Shown: one piece after another, positions 25,814-34,691 of the stretch | How the letters are laid out: each line of letters starts with the position of its first letter | Numbering within the stretch: position 1 is the first letter of the stretch | DNA from: Proteobacteria bacterium UBA2363 | GTDB lineage: Bacteria; Pseudomonadota; Gammaproteobacteria; Xanthomonadales; UBA2363 | NCBI GenBank assembly: GCA_002344355.1 | Contig: DDTN01000027.1 | Span: forward strand, 1-64,000 | Length of the DNA: 64,000 nucleotides | Direction: 5' to 3' | The notes under the pieces: model-generated | Database searches by the model: none | What the model saw: only the letters and a program-made list of their open reading frames with translations | What the model was told of the DNA's origin: nothing | Position numbers and translations under genes: made by a program

Positions 25814-26344
25814 TCACGGCGCGCGCCGAGGGACGCGATAGGCCGCGTCGAAATGCTCTCGATCACATTTCAGCAGTTCCTCATTGTCGGATGATATCGG
25901 CTGCCACGATTCTTCGGGCATGAACGATAGAACATCATCCGTCGTCATGAATCCGGACGAACTAAATAACATCGCTATCTCTGAGCCAGATACAGTAGCC
26001 CAGCGGCGATCTTCTTCGCCCGGCGAAACATAGAATCTAAAAACGGCGCCATTGGCGCTAATGGAGCAGGCCGTCAGGTTGAGTTCGGCAGGCAACGGGA
26101 TCAAGTCCTGTCTCACGCTGAAGTTGTACGCGACGATCGCACTCCCAAACTTGCCGACTGGATCCATGGAGCGGAATCTCAATATATCGGACTTATCGGA
26201 TCTTGTTACTTGACCCAGCGCGGTGTAAATGGGCAGCTCGACATAAATTCCCCCGATATCAAAAGCAACGCCAAAAAGCCGGGCCTCTGTCGAGTACGAA
26301 TTTGTACCCATGACCGCAACAAGAAGCATAGTCAGGTTGGACAA
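25814..26344 (-). CDS. Orphan secreted protein, function unknown
   Basis: 176 residues from a TTG at 26344 with GAGGGG upstream; an ATG at 26329 is the alternative. A short hydrophobic start (LLVAVMGTN...) may be a weak signal sequence. The body looks like a beta-rich small domain (VRQDLIPLPAELNLTACSIS, AVFRFYVSPGEEDRRWATVS). I recognise no family. Clearly lower GC than flanking genes. A palindrome at 26370-26390 lies just upstream. The 218 bases between it and 25595 hold no convincing gene. Confidence 0.6.
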   Translation of the reverse strand: MSNLTMLLVAVMGTNSYSTEARLFGVAFDIGGIYVELPIYTALGQVTRSDKSDILRFRSMDPVGKFGSAIVAYNFSVRQDLIPLPAELNLTACSISANGAVFRFYVSPGEEDRRWATVSGSEIAMLFSSSGFMTTDDVLSFMPEESWQPISSDNEELLKCDREHFDAAYRVPRRAP

Positions 26345-26369
26345 CTCAGGTACCCCTCAACATTTAACG

Positions 26370-26390
26370 ATGATGACTGCACTTCATCAT
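26370..26390. repeat. Inverted repeat ATGATGA-N7-TCATCAT
   Basis: Perfect seven-base arms around CTGCACT, 26-46 bases upstream of the start of the orphan gene at 25814-26344. As read on the minus strand the sequence ATGATGAAGTGCA resembles TGATGAAGTCCA at 16908-16919. Possible operator. Confidence 0.45.
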
Positions 26391-26448
26391 GGGGAACGGC
26401 GCGATGGGTTTTCTGGGAAAGAGGGGCGAGGAAAGCCCAATGCCCGCC

Positions 26449-26624
26449 CTACTCGCGCGGGCCGTCGGCGCGCAGCAGGTTGTCCTCGGCGTGCTGGCGC
26501 GCCTCGTCCTCGACCTGGGCGTCGATGTGGACCTCGGGGGCGACATCGGCCGCGGCCGGCGGTGCGGCGGGCGGCCGCGGCGTGCGCGCGGTCGACACCG
26601 CCGCAGTGGCAGGGGGTGCGACCG
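26449..26624 (-). pseudogene. Duplicated 3' fragment of the mechanosensitive-channel gene
   Basis: About 175 bases nearly identical to 27198-27371, the 3' end of the mscS-type gene, including its stop codon. Mismatches are few (for example GCGGTGCGGCG against GCCGGCGCGGCG). The reading frame is preserved: the encoded tail ADVAPEVHIDAQVEDEARQH..LLRADGPRE is identical at the protein level. Upstream it joins unrelated sequence, so no channel can be made. It lies 749 bases downstream of the real gene end. Confidence 0.85.
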
Positions 26625-26723
26625 TGCCGGGCCGGCCGCGGGCGCAACCGCCGGGGATTGAATGCCGATCCAGGGCAAGACGTGACAAGTGACGTAATTG
26701 AGTTGCCTTGCATGAGCCGACCC

Positions 26724-27107
26724 TTAGCGCTTGCCGACTCTTGACCTTATTTGCACCCATGTCGCTGGCACATCCGGCGCTTCCTCCTCAAGAACCCAAG
26801 AATAGACCGAAATCACTCCCAAGGAGTCGGCGCTCCTCCAGAACGAGTCCTCCTCCGGCATACTCGTATGAGTGATCTTCAGTAATCGTCCATGGTAAAT
26901 AGTAGGCCTTACGATCCTGACTGTTGACACATGGTAACTGCGATGCACGCCACCCACGAAGTCATCGTGAAGTGCGTTAGCGCGAAATCCTCGAACCTCA
27001 ACTTCAATATCAACTTCCGACATATCCAGCTCTGGTTCGGGCGAGGATCTAGCGCTCATGCAACCCAACAGAGCAAACGCAACAAGGGTCGTTATGATTC
27101 GATACAC
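26724..27107 (-). CDS. Small lipoprotein, function unknown
   Basis: 127 residues from a GTG at 27107 with AGGAGAAGG upstream. The N-terminus is a lipoprotein signal (ITTLVAFALLGCMSARS; lipobox LLGC, Cys at 16), then a charged, beta-rich domain (VDIEVEVRGFRANALHDDFV, VSTVRIVRPTIYHGRLLKIT). No family recognised. Lies between the two copies of the mscS 3' end and has markedly lower GC, as if inserted there. Confidence 0.75.
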   Translation of the reverse strand: MYRIITTLVAFALLGCMSARSSPEPELDMSEVDIEVEVRGFRANALHDDFVGGVHRSYHVSTVRIVRPTIYHGRLLKITHTSMPEEDSFWRSADSLGVISVYSWVLEEEAPDVPATWVQIRSRVGKR

Positions 27108-27197
27108 GACCTTCTCCTAGACACGAACCCGTGAGGGAGTTTGAGTGCTGTAGCCCGCACGAATCTATCTTGGGGCTGCGGAGCTTGGCGCAACAGC

Positions 27198-28652
27198 CTA
27201 CTCGCGCGGGCCGTCGGCGCGCAGCAGGTTGTCCTCGGCGTGCTGGCGCGCCTCGTCCTCGACCTGGGCGTCGATGTGGACCTCGGGGGCGACATCGGCC
27301 GCGGCCGCCGGCGCGGCGGGCGGCCGCGGCGTGCGCCCGGTCGACACCGCCGCAGTGGCAGGGGGTGCGACCGGGGCTGGGCCGACCGCGACCGCTGCCG
27401 GCACCGGCAGCGGGCCCGGCGCGGCGAGCTGGATGCGGTAGATCGGCTCGGGCAGATCCATGCCGGCGCCCTCCAGGGCCGCCTTGACCGCCTGGATGGC
27501 CTCGCTCTGGACCTTGCCGAACGACGCCTGCCGCTGGTCGACCCAGGCGCTGCAGCGCACGGTCACGCTGGAATCGGCCAGCGCCCTGACCAGCATCGCC
27601 GGCGGCGGCTGCCCGACCACGCCAGGCGTCGACGCCAGGGCCTGCAGGCACAGCTCGCGCGCACGCACCAGGTCCTCGCCGTTGCCGATGCCGAACTCGA
27701 ACACGAAGCGCCGGGTCGGGTTGCGCGTGTAGTTGAGGATCACCGCCTTGAACACCAGGGCGTTGGGCAGTCGCAGGTGGTTGCCGTCCAGGGTGATCAG
27801 GGTGGTGGCGCGTGCGGTCAGCGTCGCCACCCTGCCCTCGTGGCCGTCGATCACGACGTGGTCGTTGGGCGCGAACGGCTGGCGCAGGCTGAGCAGGATG
27901 CCGGCGATGTAGTTCTCGACCAGGTCCTTGAAGGCGAAGCCGACCGCCAGGCCGACGATGCCGGCGGCGCCCAGCACGGCGCCGACCAGGGCCGTGGCGC
28001 CGAGCAGGTCGAGCGCCACCAGCACGCCGACCAGGGTGATCGCCAGGCGCAGCGCCTGGTGCATGAGGTCGGCGAGGAAGGGATTGCGGCTGAACCGGCG
28101 CAGCGGCGCCAGCAGGCGCACCAGCAGCCCGCCCAGCAGGTGCAGGCCGACCACGATCGCCAGCGCCAGGCCGAGCAGCGGCAGCGCCGCGACCAGCCGG
28201 CGCAGGCGTTCCATGCCGTCCGCCAGCACCGGCGCAAGGCGCCGCTCCAGCGCGGTCTCCAGGTACACCCGGTTGTCGACCGCGACCACGCCATCCACGG
28301 CGTTGGCGAGCTGGCCGGCCACCTCGACCATCGCCTCGGTGTCGACGCTGCCGCGCAGGGTGGCCAGCCCGGAGGTCACCTCGACGCGCACGCCGGCCAG
28401 GGCCGGCACCCGCGCCATCACCGCCTGCACGCGCCGCGCGAGATCGGCGTCGTCCTGCGCCAGCCGCTCGATCTCGGCGGCGATCGCGGGATCGCTGGCC
28501 GGATCGTCGTCCACCGTCGCCGCCTCCGCGGCGACGGGCCCGGCGTCGGCTTCGTCCGGCGGTGCCTGCGCCGCGACCGCCGCGGCCGCGCCGGCCAGCC
28601 CCAGGGCCAGCGCAAGCGCGACCAGCCACCGGCTCAGGCGGTCAGCAGCCAC
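27198..28652 (-). CDS. MscS-family mechanosensitive channel with N-terminal BON-like domain
   Basis: 484 residues from the GTG at 28652. Signal peptide or first helix at about 8-29, then a BON-like domain (about 85-132: VRVEVTSGLATLRGSVD, VAGQLANAVDGVVAVDNRVY), three transmembrane segments (about 153-177, 202-222, 225-245) and the MscS pore/beta domain: GFAFKDLVENYIAGILLSLR, FAPNDHVVIDGHEGRVATLT, LPNALVFKAVILNYTRNPTR. The C-terminal about 85 residues are Ala/Pro-rich then acidic. A BON domain on the periplasmic side is uncommon for MscS. The start overlaps the upstream MAPEG gene by 19 bases. Confidence 0.9.
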   Translation of the reverse strand: MAADRLSRWLVALALALGLAGAAAAVAAQAPPDEADAGPVAAEAATVDDDPASDPAIAAEIERLAQDDADLARRVQAVMARVPALAGVRVEVTSGLATLRGSVDTEAMVEVAGQLANAVDGVVAVDNRVYLETALERRLAPVLADGMERLRRLVAALPLLGLALAIVVGLHLLGGLLVRLLAPLRRFSRNPFLADLMHQALRLAITLVGVLVALDLLGATALVGAVLGAAGIVGLAVGFAFKDLVENYIAGILLSLRQPFAPNDHVVIDGHEGRVATLTARATTLITLDGNHLRLPNALVFKAVILNYTRNPTRRFVFEFGIGNGEDLVRARELCLQALASTPGVVGQPPPAMLVRALADSSVTVRCSAWVDQRQASFGKVQSEAIQAVKAALEGAGMDLPEPIYRIQLAAPGPLPVPAAVAVGPAPVAPPATAAVSTGRTPRPPAAPAAAADVAPEVHIDAQVEDEARQHAEDNLLRADGPRE

Positions 28653-29044
28653 CAGGCCACGCTCTGCCAGAGCAGCACCAGCGCCATGGCGGCGATCGCC
28701 AGCCAGGTCAGCACGGTACCAAGGACCCGGCCGTTGCTGGTCCCGGCGGTGCGCGACAGGCCCACCGCATGCAGCACCCGGCCCAGCACCAGGCCGATGC
28801 CGAACACGTGCAACCAAAGGGGCACGGTCGCCAGCAGCTCGAGCACCAGGAGCAGGACCAGGGCCAGCGGGATGTTCTCGGCGAAGTTGGCGTGCACGCG
28901 CACGCGCAAGGCGAGCGCCTTGTCGCCACCGTCGCCGATGCCGATGCGGGCGCGCCGGCGGTAGAACACCACGCGGGCGGCGAGGACCAGCATCAGCAGG
29001 GCCAGCAGGGCGGCGTAGAAGGCGGTGACGCGCGGCATCATCAT
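28634..29044 (-). CDS. MAPEG family membrane protein
   Basis: 136 residues, four hydrophobic segments (about 8-24, 56-74, 77-92, 108-134) and the MAPEG motif RVRVHANFAENIPLALVLL. The family includes microsomal glutathione transferases and relatives; many bacterial members are of unknown activity. Three ATG codons stand at the start (29044, 29041, 29038). Follows the DUF4920 gene by seven bases and overlaps the mscS-type gene. Confidence 0.9.
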   Translation of the reverse strand: MMMPRVTAFYAALLALLMLVLAARVVFYRRRARIGIGDGGDKALALRVRVHANFAENIPLALVLLLVLELLATVPLWLHVFGIGLVLGRVLHAVGLSRTAGTSNGRVLGTVLTWLAIAAMALVLLWQSVAWWLLTA

Positions 29045-29051
29045 GGCTGGC

Positions 29052-29528
29052 TCAACCCGCCGGCTGCAGTTCGACGCTGTAGGCGTCGATGCGGTACTCG
29101 ATCTGCGGTCCGCTCACCGAGGCGGGATCGCCCCCGGCGTCCTCGGCCAGGTGCCGCGCGAAGGCCTCGCTCACCGTGCGCTGGCCCAGCGTGCCGTAGA
29201 CCACGGCGCGGCCGCTGCTGTCCTTGGGCAGGAAGAAGGCGTGGTTGCTGAACACCCGCGCGCTGCGCTCGCCGTCGGCCAGCACCAGCCAGCAGCCCTT
29301 GTTCTGGCAGACCTGGGTGATGCGGCCCTCGAACTTGGCGCGGCGGCGCAGGAACGGGCCGGCATCGTCGAGCACCGTGCCGATCGCGGCCGGCCGCCCG
29401 AGCGGCATGGCCTCGCCGTAGACATGGCTGCCACTGGCGGTGACCTGCGGCGTGCTGGCGCCCTCGCCCGCGGCCAGCGCGACGGCGGCGGTGGCGGAAA
29501 GCAGCAGGGGAAGGAACTGGCGCTTCAT
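29052..29528 (-). CDS. Exported DUF4920 protein
   Basis: 158 residues with a signal peptide (MKRQFLPLLLSATAAVALA) and a DUF4920 domain: GRITQVCQNKGCWLVLADGE with its characteristic CxxxGCW, followed by ARVFSNHAFFLPKDSSGR and VYGTL. This resembles OB-fold metal- or ligand-binding domains; role unknown. First of a run DUF4920-MAPEG-MscS on the minus strand. Confidence 0.9.
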   Translation of the reverse strand: MKRQFLPLLLSATAAVALAAGEGASTPQVTASGSHVYGEAMPLGRPAAIGTVLDDAGPFLRRRAKFEGRITQVCQNKGCWLVLADGERSARVFSNHAFFLPKDSSGRAVVYGTLGQRTVSEAFARHLAEDAGGDPASVSGPQIEYRIDAYSVELQPAG

Positions 29529-29706
29529 GGCGGGACTCCCTGGGTTGGCGTGCCGGGTGGGCCGGCGAAGGATGCCGGCCAGTGTAGCGTCGCCGCCGCA
29601 GCGGCGGCCGCGGGGACCGGCCGCCGCCCGGTGGGCTTCAGGGCACCGGAGGCACGGCAGGCGGTCCGGCGGACGGGTCGCTGCCGCGAACCCGGTCGTC
29701 GTCCGC

Positions 29707-30572
<866 letters not shown>

Positions 30573-30576
<4 letters not shown>

Positions 30577-32279
30577 GGCTCGCGGACCTCGGCGCGGCCG
30601 GAGCTCCAGCGCGGATCGGAGGCCGCCTCGACACTGCCGTCGGCGTGGTTCCAGATCACCACCTGCATGTTGCCCCAGTCGCGCTCGCCGACATTGACCG
30701 TGTGGCCCATTTCCTGCAGCGCGGCGATGGTGGCCTCGTCCAGGGCGCCCTGCTCGGCGGAGATCGCGTCCGGCAGGTACTGGTGGTGGATGCGCCGCGC
30801 CGACACCACGGCCTGCGCGTCCTTGCCGTCGATCACCTCGAGCAGGCCGAGCAGGACCATGGTGATGATGCGGCTGCCGCCGGGCGTGCCGATCACCGCC
30901 GTGCGCCCCTCGCCGATCACGAAGGTCGGCGTCATCGACGACAGCATGCGCTTGCCGGGCTCCGGCGCGTTCGCCTCGCGGCCGATCAGGCCGTAGGCGT
31001 TCGGCGCGTCGGGCACCAGGGCGAAGTCGTCCATCTCGTTGTTGAGCAGGACACCGGTGCCGGGCACCACGAAGCCCGAGCCGTACGGCAGGTTGACGCT
31101 CAGCGTGGCGGCGACCAGGTTGCCCTCGGCGTCGATCACCGAGAAGTGCGTGGTGTCGGTGCCGCGCGGCGCGTTGTCGGTGCCTGGCAGCATGGCGCTG
31201 GGCGTCGCCTTGTCGAGCAGGATCGAGGCGCGCAGGCCGGCCGCGTAGTCGGCGCTGAGCAGCTTGCGCAACGGCATCTCCACGAAGTCCGGGTCGCCCA
31301 GGTAGATGCCGCGGTCGCGGTAGCCGCGGCGCAGGGCCTCGGCGAGCAGGTGGCTGCGCGGCGCCGGGTCGAGCGCCGGCAGGTCCCAGCGGCGCAGGAT
31401 GTTGAGCGCCTGGGCGATCACCACCCCGCCGGAGGACGGCGGCGGCGAGGTGACGATGCGGTGGTCGCGGTACTCGATGACCAGCGGCTCGCGCTCCTTG
31501 ACCCGGTAGCCGGCCAGGTCGTCCAGGGTCCAGTTGCCGCCGGCCTCGTTGACGCCGGTGACCAGGCGGCGCGCCACCGGTCCGTCGTAGAACCCGTCGT
31601 GGCCGTCGCGGGCCAGCCGCTCGATGGTGCGTGCCAGGTCGGGCTGGCGGATGACATGGCCCTCCTCGGGGATCTCGCCGGCATCCAGGAACTGCCGGGC
31701 GCTGGACCGCCAGCGGCGCAGCACCTCGACCCGGTAGCCCATCAGCGCGCGGTACTTGTCGTCGACCGGGAAGCCCTCGCGGGCCAGCCGGATGGCGGGC
31801 GCGAGCGAAGTCTCGAGCGGCAGCTTCCCGTAGTGCTCGGCCAGCCACGCCAGTCCCGCCGGCTGGCCGGGAATGCCGGCCGAGAGCGGGCCGTTGACGC
31901 TGCGGTCGCGGTCGGGCTTGCCCTCGTCGTCCAGGAACCAGTCCAGGCTGACCGCAGCCGGCGCGGTCTCGCGGGCGTCGACGAACACTTCCCTGCCGTC
32001 GCTGGCCCGGCGCAACAGGAAGAAGCCGCCGCCGCCGATGCCGGAACTGGCCGGCTCGACCACGGCCAGCGCCATGGCGACCGCGACCGCGGCGTCGAAG
32101 GCGTTGCCGCCGGCGGCCAGCACCTCGTGGCCGGCCTCGGTGGCCAGGTGGTGGGCGCTGGCGATGCCTGCACGCCCGGGGCCGGCACCGGATTCCGGCG
32201 CGGCCTCGGGCGCCGGTGAGGCGGCCAGCGGCAACGGCGCGAGGAACAGGGCGAGCAGCAGGCGGCGGACGGCGGTCAT
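30573..32279 (-). CDS. ggt: Gamma-glutamyltranspeptidase / glutathione hydrolase
   Basis: 568-residue periplasmic Ntn hydrolase that cleaves gamma-glutamyl bonds of glutathione. Signal peptide MTAVRRLLLALFLAPLPLAA; the large subunit has GGNAFDAAVAVAMALAVVEP and SGIGGGGFFLL; autocleavage and nucleophile at the first Thr of TTHFSVID (about residue 378); small subunit with NLPYGSGFVVPGTGVLLNNEMDDF-type site (in two pieces) and GKRMLSSMTPTFV, GTPGGSRI. ATG at 32279 overlaps the ferredoxin stop by four bases. Confidence 0.96.
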
Positions 32280-32533
32280 GGCGGCGGGGTTCCGGTCAGC
32301 AGGTGGTACTTGGCGCGCAACTGCGCCTCGTCCTCGACCCGTTCCGGGTCGGGCAGGCAGCATTCCACCGGGCACACGGCCTGGCACTGCGGTTCGTCGA
32401 AGTGGCCGACGCACTCGGTGCAGCGCGCCGGGTCGATCTCGTAGATGGTCTCGCCCTGGTGGATCGCCTGGTTGGGGCAGGCGGGCTCGCAGACGTCGCA
32501 GTTGATGCAGATGTCGGTGATGCGCAGGGCCAT
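32276..32533 (-). CDS. YfhL-family 2[4Fe-4S] ferredoxin
   Basis: 85-residue ferredoxin with two cluster motifs: CINCDVCEPACPNQAIH and CTECVGHFDEPQCQAVCPVE, the second with the insertion typical of the YfhL/Fdx family that follows coaD in many proteobacteria. Cytoplasmic electron carrier. ATG at 32533; the stop overlaps the ggt start. A lipoprotein gene lies between it and coaD here. Confidence 0.95.
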   Translation of the reverse strand: MALRITDICINCDVCEPACPNQAIHQGETIYEIDPARCTECVGHFDEPQCQAVCPVECCLPDPERVEDEAQLRAKYHLLTGTPPP

Positions 32534-32615
32534 GGCGTCGGGGCGTGGCGGGCCGGGGAACCCGCCGGCGGGCCGGAAGGCCGGTGCGGCCTCGCCGCAC
32601 CGGCGGAGGGTTCGC

Positions 32616-33113
32616 TCAGCTGCCGAACTCGAGGAAGATGAACTCGGCGCCGGAACCGGCGATCGCCGCCTCGGCGGCGGCGCGGTCCTCGGCGCGACCC
32701 ACGAACACCACGCGGGCGCCCTTGAGCCGGTTCTCGGGCAGGCCCTCGAAGATCTCAGGCATGTGCCGGGCCATCAGCGCCGAATCGCGCGAGCCGAACG
32801 CCAGCACGGTGTCCTTGAGGACGCCCCGCTGCAGGGTCTGGTTGGCGTTGTCGATGGTGCGCATCCGGGTCTCGTCGTCGTCGGCCGGGCTCAGGTACAC
32901 GGCGAACGGCGGCACGCCGCGGCGGACGCGGACATGGTGGCCGACCATGCGGCTGATGTACTGCCGCCATTCGCCGTCCTCCTGCGAGGTCGGCAGGGTC
33001 GGCGACGGCCGCGCGGCGGGTTCGGCCGGCGCGGAGCCTTCCCGGTTGCAGCCGGCCAGGGCCAGCAGGCCCAGCAGCAGCGCGAACAGGGGCAGTCGGG
33101 AAACTCGGGACAT
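32616..33113 (-). CDS. Lipoprotein, function unknown
   Basis: 165 residues with lipobox LLALAGCN (Cys about 22), a proline-rich linker, and a conserved-looking domain: EWRQYISRMVGHHVRVRRGV, FAVYLSPADDDETRMRTIDN, GARVVFVGRAEDR. It may bind a ligand or polypeptide; no family is recognised with certainty. Between coaD and the ferredoxin gene, all minus strand. Confidence 0.85.
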   Translation of the reverse strand: MSRVSRLPLFALLLGLLALAGCNREGSAPAEPAARPSPTLPTSQEDGEWRQYISRMVGHHVRVRRGVPPFAVYLSPADDDETRMRTIDNANQTLQRGVLKDTVLAFGSRDSALMARHMPEIFEGLPENRLKGARVVFVGRAEDRAAAEAAIAGSGAEFIFLEFGS

Positions 33114-33193
33114 CGTTGGCTCTCCTTGGCTCCGGGCGGCAGGATCGTCCCTGCGGACGACGGCCCCGAGTATAGCGCCGGCGGGCGCCGGGA

Positions 33194-33682
33194 TCAGGCG
33201 AAACGCCGCTGCAGGGCCGCCCACACCACCGGATGCACGAAGCCGGAGACGTCGCCGCCGAACCGGGCCACCTCGCGGACCAGCGACGAGGAGATGAAGC
33301 TCCACTGCTCGGCGGGCGTCAGGAACAGGGTTTCCGCCTCGGGGATCAGGTGGCGGTTCATGCTGGCGAGCTGGAACTCGTACTCGAAGTCCGACACCGC
33401 GCGCAGGCCGCGCAGGATCACCCCGGCGCCGAGTTCGCGCACGAAGTCCGCCAGCAGCACCCGGTAGCCGACCACCTCGACCCCGGCGATGCCGGCCAGC
33501 GCCTGGCGGGCCAGGTCGATGCGCTCGTCCAGGGTGAAGCTGGGACCCTTGACCGGGTTCTCGGCGACCGACACCACCAGCCGGTCGAACAGCGGCGCAG
33601 CGCGCTCCACCAGGTCGATGTGGCCATTGGTCAGCGGGTCGAAGGTGCCCGGGTAGACGGCGATGCGGGGGTTGGCAGGCAT
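33194..33682 (-). CDS. coaD: Phosphopantetheine adenylyltransferase
   Basis: 162 residues; catalyses the penultimate CoA step, adding AMP to 4'-phosphopantetheine. Nucleotidyl-transferase motif PGTFDPLTNGHIDLVERA (about 11-28), VILRGLRAVSDFEYEFQLA, and the C-terminal ISSSLVREVARFGGDVSGFV. Length is exactly typical. About 100 bases downstream of rsmD on the same strand, a conserved rsmD-coaD order. Confidence 0.97.
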   Translation of the reverse strand: MPANPRIAVYPGTFDPLTNGHIDLVERAAPLFDRLVVSVAENPVKGPSFTLDERIDLARQALAGIAGVEVVGYRVLLADFVRELGAGVILRGLRAVSDFEYEFQLASMNRHLIPEAETLFLTPAEQWSFISSSLVREVARFGGDVSGFVHPVVWAALQRRFA

Positions 33683-33781
33683 GGCTGTAGGGACCCCTCG
33701 GACCGGTAGATGGGTGCCCGCAGGTTAGCCGAGGCGGGTCGGGGGGCGCCATGCGGGGGAGGCGGGGACTGGGGACCGGGT

Positions 33782-34378
33782 TCAGGGCTGTGCCGGGGCG
33801 GGGCGGGCGTCGGCGGCGCGGTAGAGGGCGCACTGCACCTGGCCGGCTGTCAGGCTGCGCCAGGGCGTGGCCGTCAGCGGCGCGGCGGCGCCGCGCGGCC
33901 ACTCCAGGTACAGCCAGCCCGACGGCGCCAGCCAGCCGCCGGCGAGCAGAGCGGCCAGCGCCGGCGCCAGCAGGCCGGCGTCGTAGGGGGGGTCCAGGAA
34001 GACCAGGTCGAAGGGCGCCGAGGGGGGGCTGCGCAGCCACGCGAGGGCATCGGCCGCTTCCACCTGCACGGTGTCGCCTGCCGCGAGCAACCCGACATTT
34101 GCGCGCAGAACCGCCAGCGCACGCGGATCGCGCTCGACCAGGGAGACGTGGGCAGCGCCGCGGGAGGCCGCTTCCAGGCCGAGCGCGCCGGTGCCTGCGA
34201 ACAGGTCCAGGCAGCGACTGCCCGCGATCAGCGGCGCCAGCCAGTTGAACAGGGTTTCCCTAACCCGGTCGGGGGTCGGTCGCAGGCCCGGCACGTCGGC
34301 CACCGGCAGGCGTCGGCCGCGCCAGGTTCCGGCGATGATGCGGACCTTGCCCGGCACCGCCGGCGTCGCGCGGGCCAT
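33782..34378 (-). CDS. rsmD: 16S rRNA (guanine(966)-N(2))-methyltransferase RsmD
   Basis: 198 residues. SAM-binding CLDLFAGTGALGLEAASRGA (about 56-75) and the catalytic DPPY in FLDPPYDAGLL (about 127-137), with RIIAGTWRGRRLPV and RPTPDRVRETLFNWLAP at the start. Methylates N2 of G966 in 16S rRNA. Divergent from ftsY, the common gammaproteobacterial layout. Confidence 0.96.
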   Translation of the reverse strand: MARATPAVPGKVRIIAGTWRGRRLPVADVPGLRPTPDRVRETLFNWLAPLIAGSRCLDLFAGTGALGLEAASRGAAHVSLVERDPRALAVLRANVGLLAAGDTVQVEAADALAWLRSPPSAPFDLVFLDPPYDAGLLAPALAALLAGGWLAPSGWLYLEWPRGAAAPLTATPWRSLTAGQVQCALYRAADARPAPAQP

Positions 34379-34691
34379 CAGGCCGGTCGCTCCGTCCGGC
34401 AGCCGGCGGCGCCCGGAAGCCGGGAACGTGGCGCGGATGCTCCGGGCGGGCCGGGTGTGGGCATTTCAGAGGCCTCCTCGCATGGAATGGTGCACGGTGG
34501 CCGGCGGATGCGCCGGCACTCCGCCGCTCCGACGCTGCGACTGCCGGCCGGGGGCGATCGGTGGCCTGCGGGCGCGGCCACGGTCCGCGTCCCCGGCGAC
34601 GCTGAGCCGGCGCTGATCGCAGGCGCCCTAACCCGGGTCGGGGTCCCGCAACGGGCTGCTAGCATACCGGTCCGTCCAAGCCCCGCCCGCC
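34379..34691. other. Divergent intergenic region rsmD / ftsY
   Basis: 313 bases with no gene I can support. It should carry the promoters of both divergent genes, but I see no confident -35/-10 pair. Confidence 0.4.

Noticed and set aside
25617..25817. 66-residue minus-strand open frame between two orphan genes
   Set aside because: No ribosome site, no family likeness, and composition like non-coding filler.
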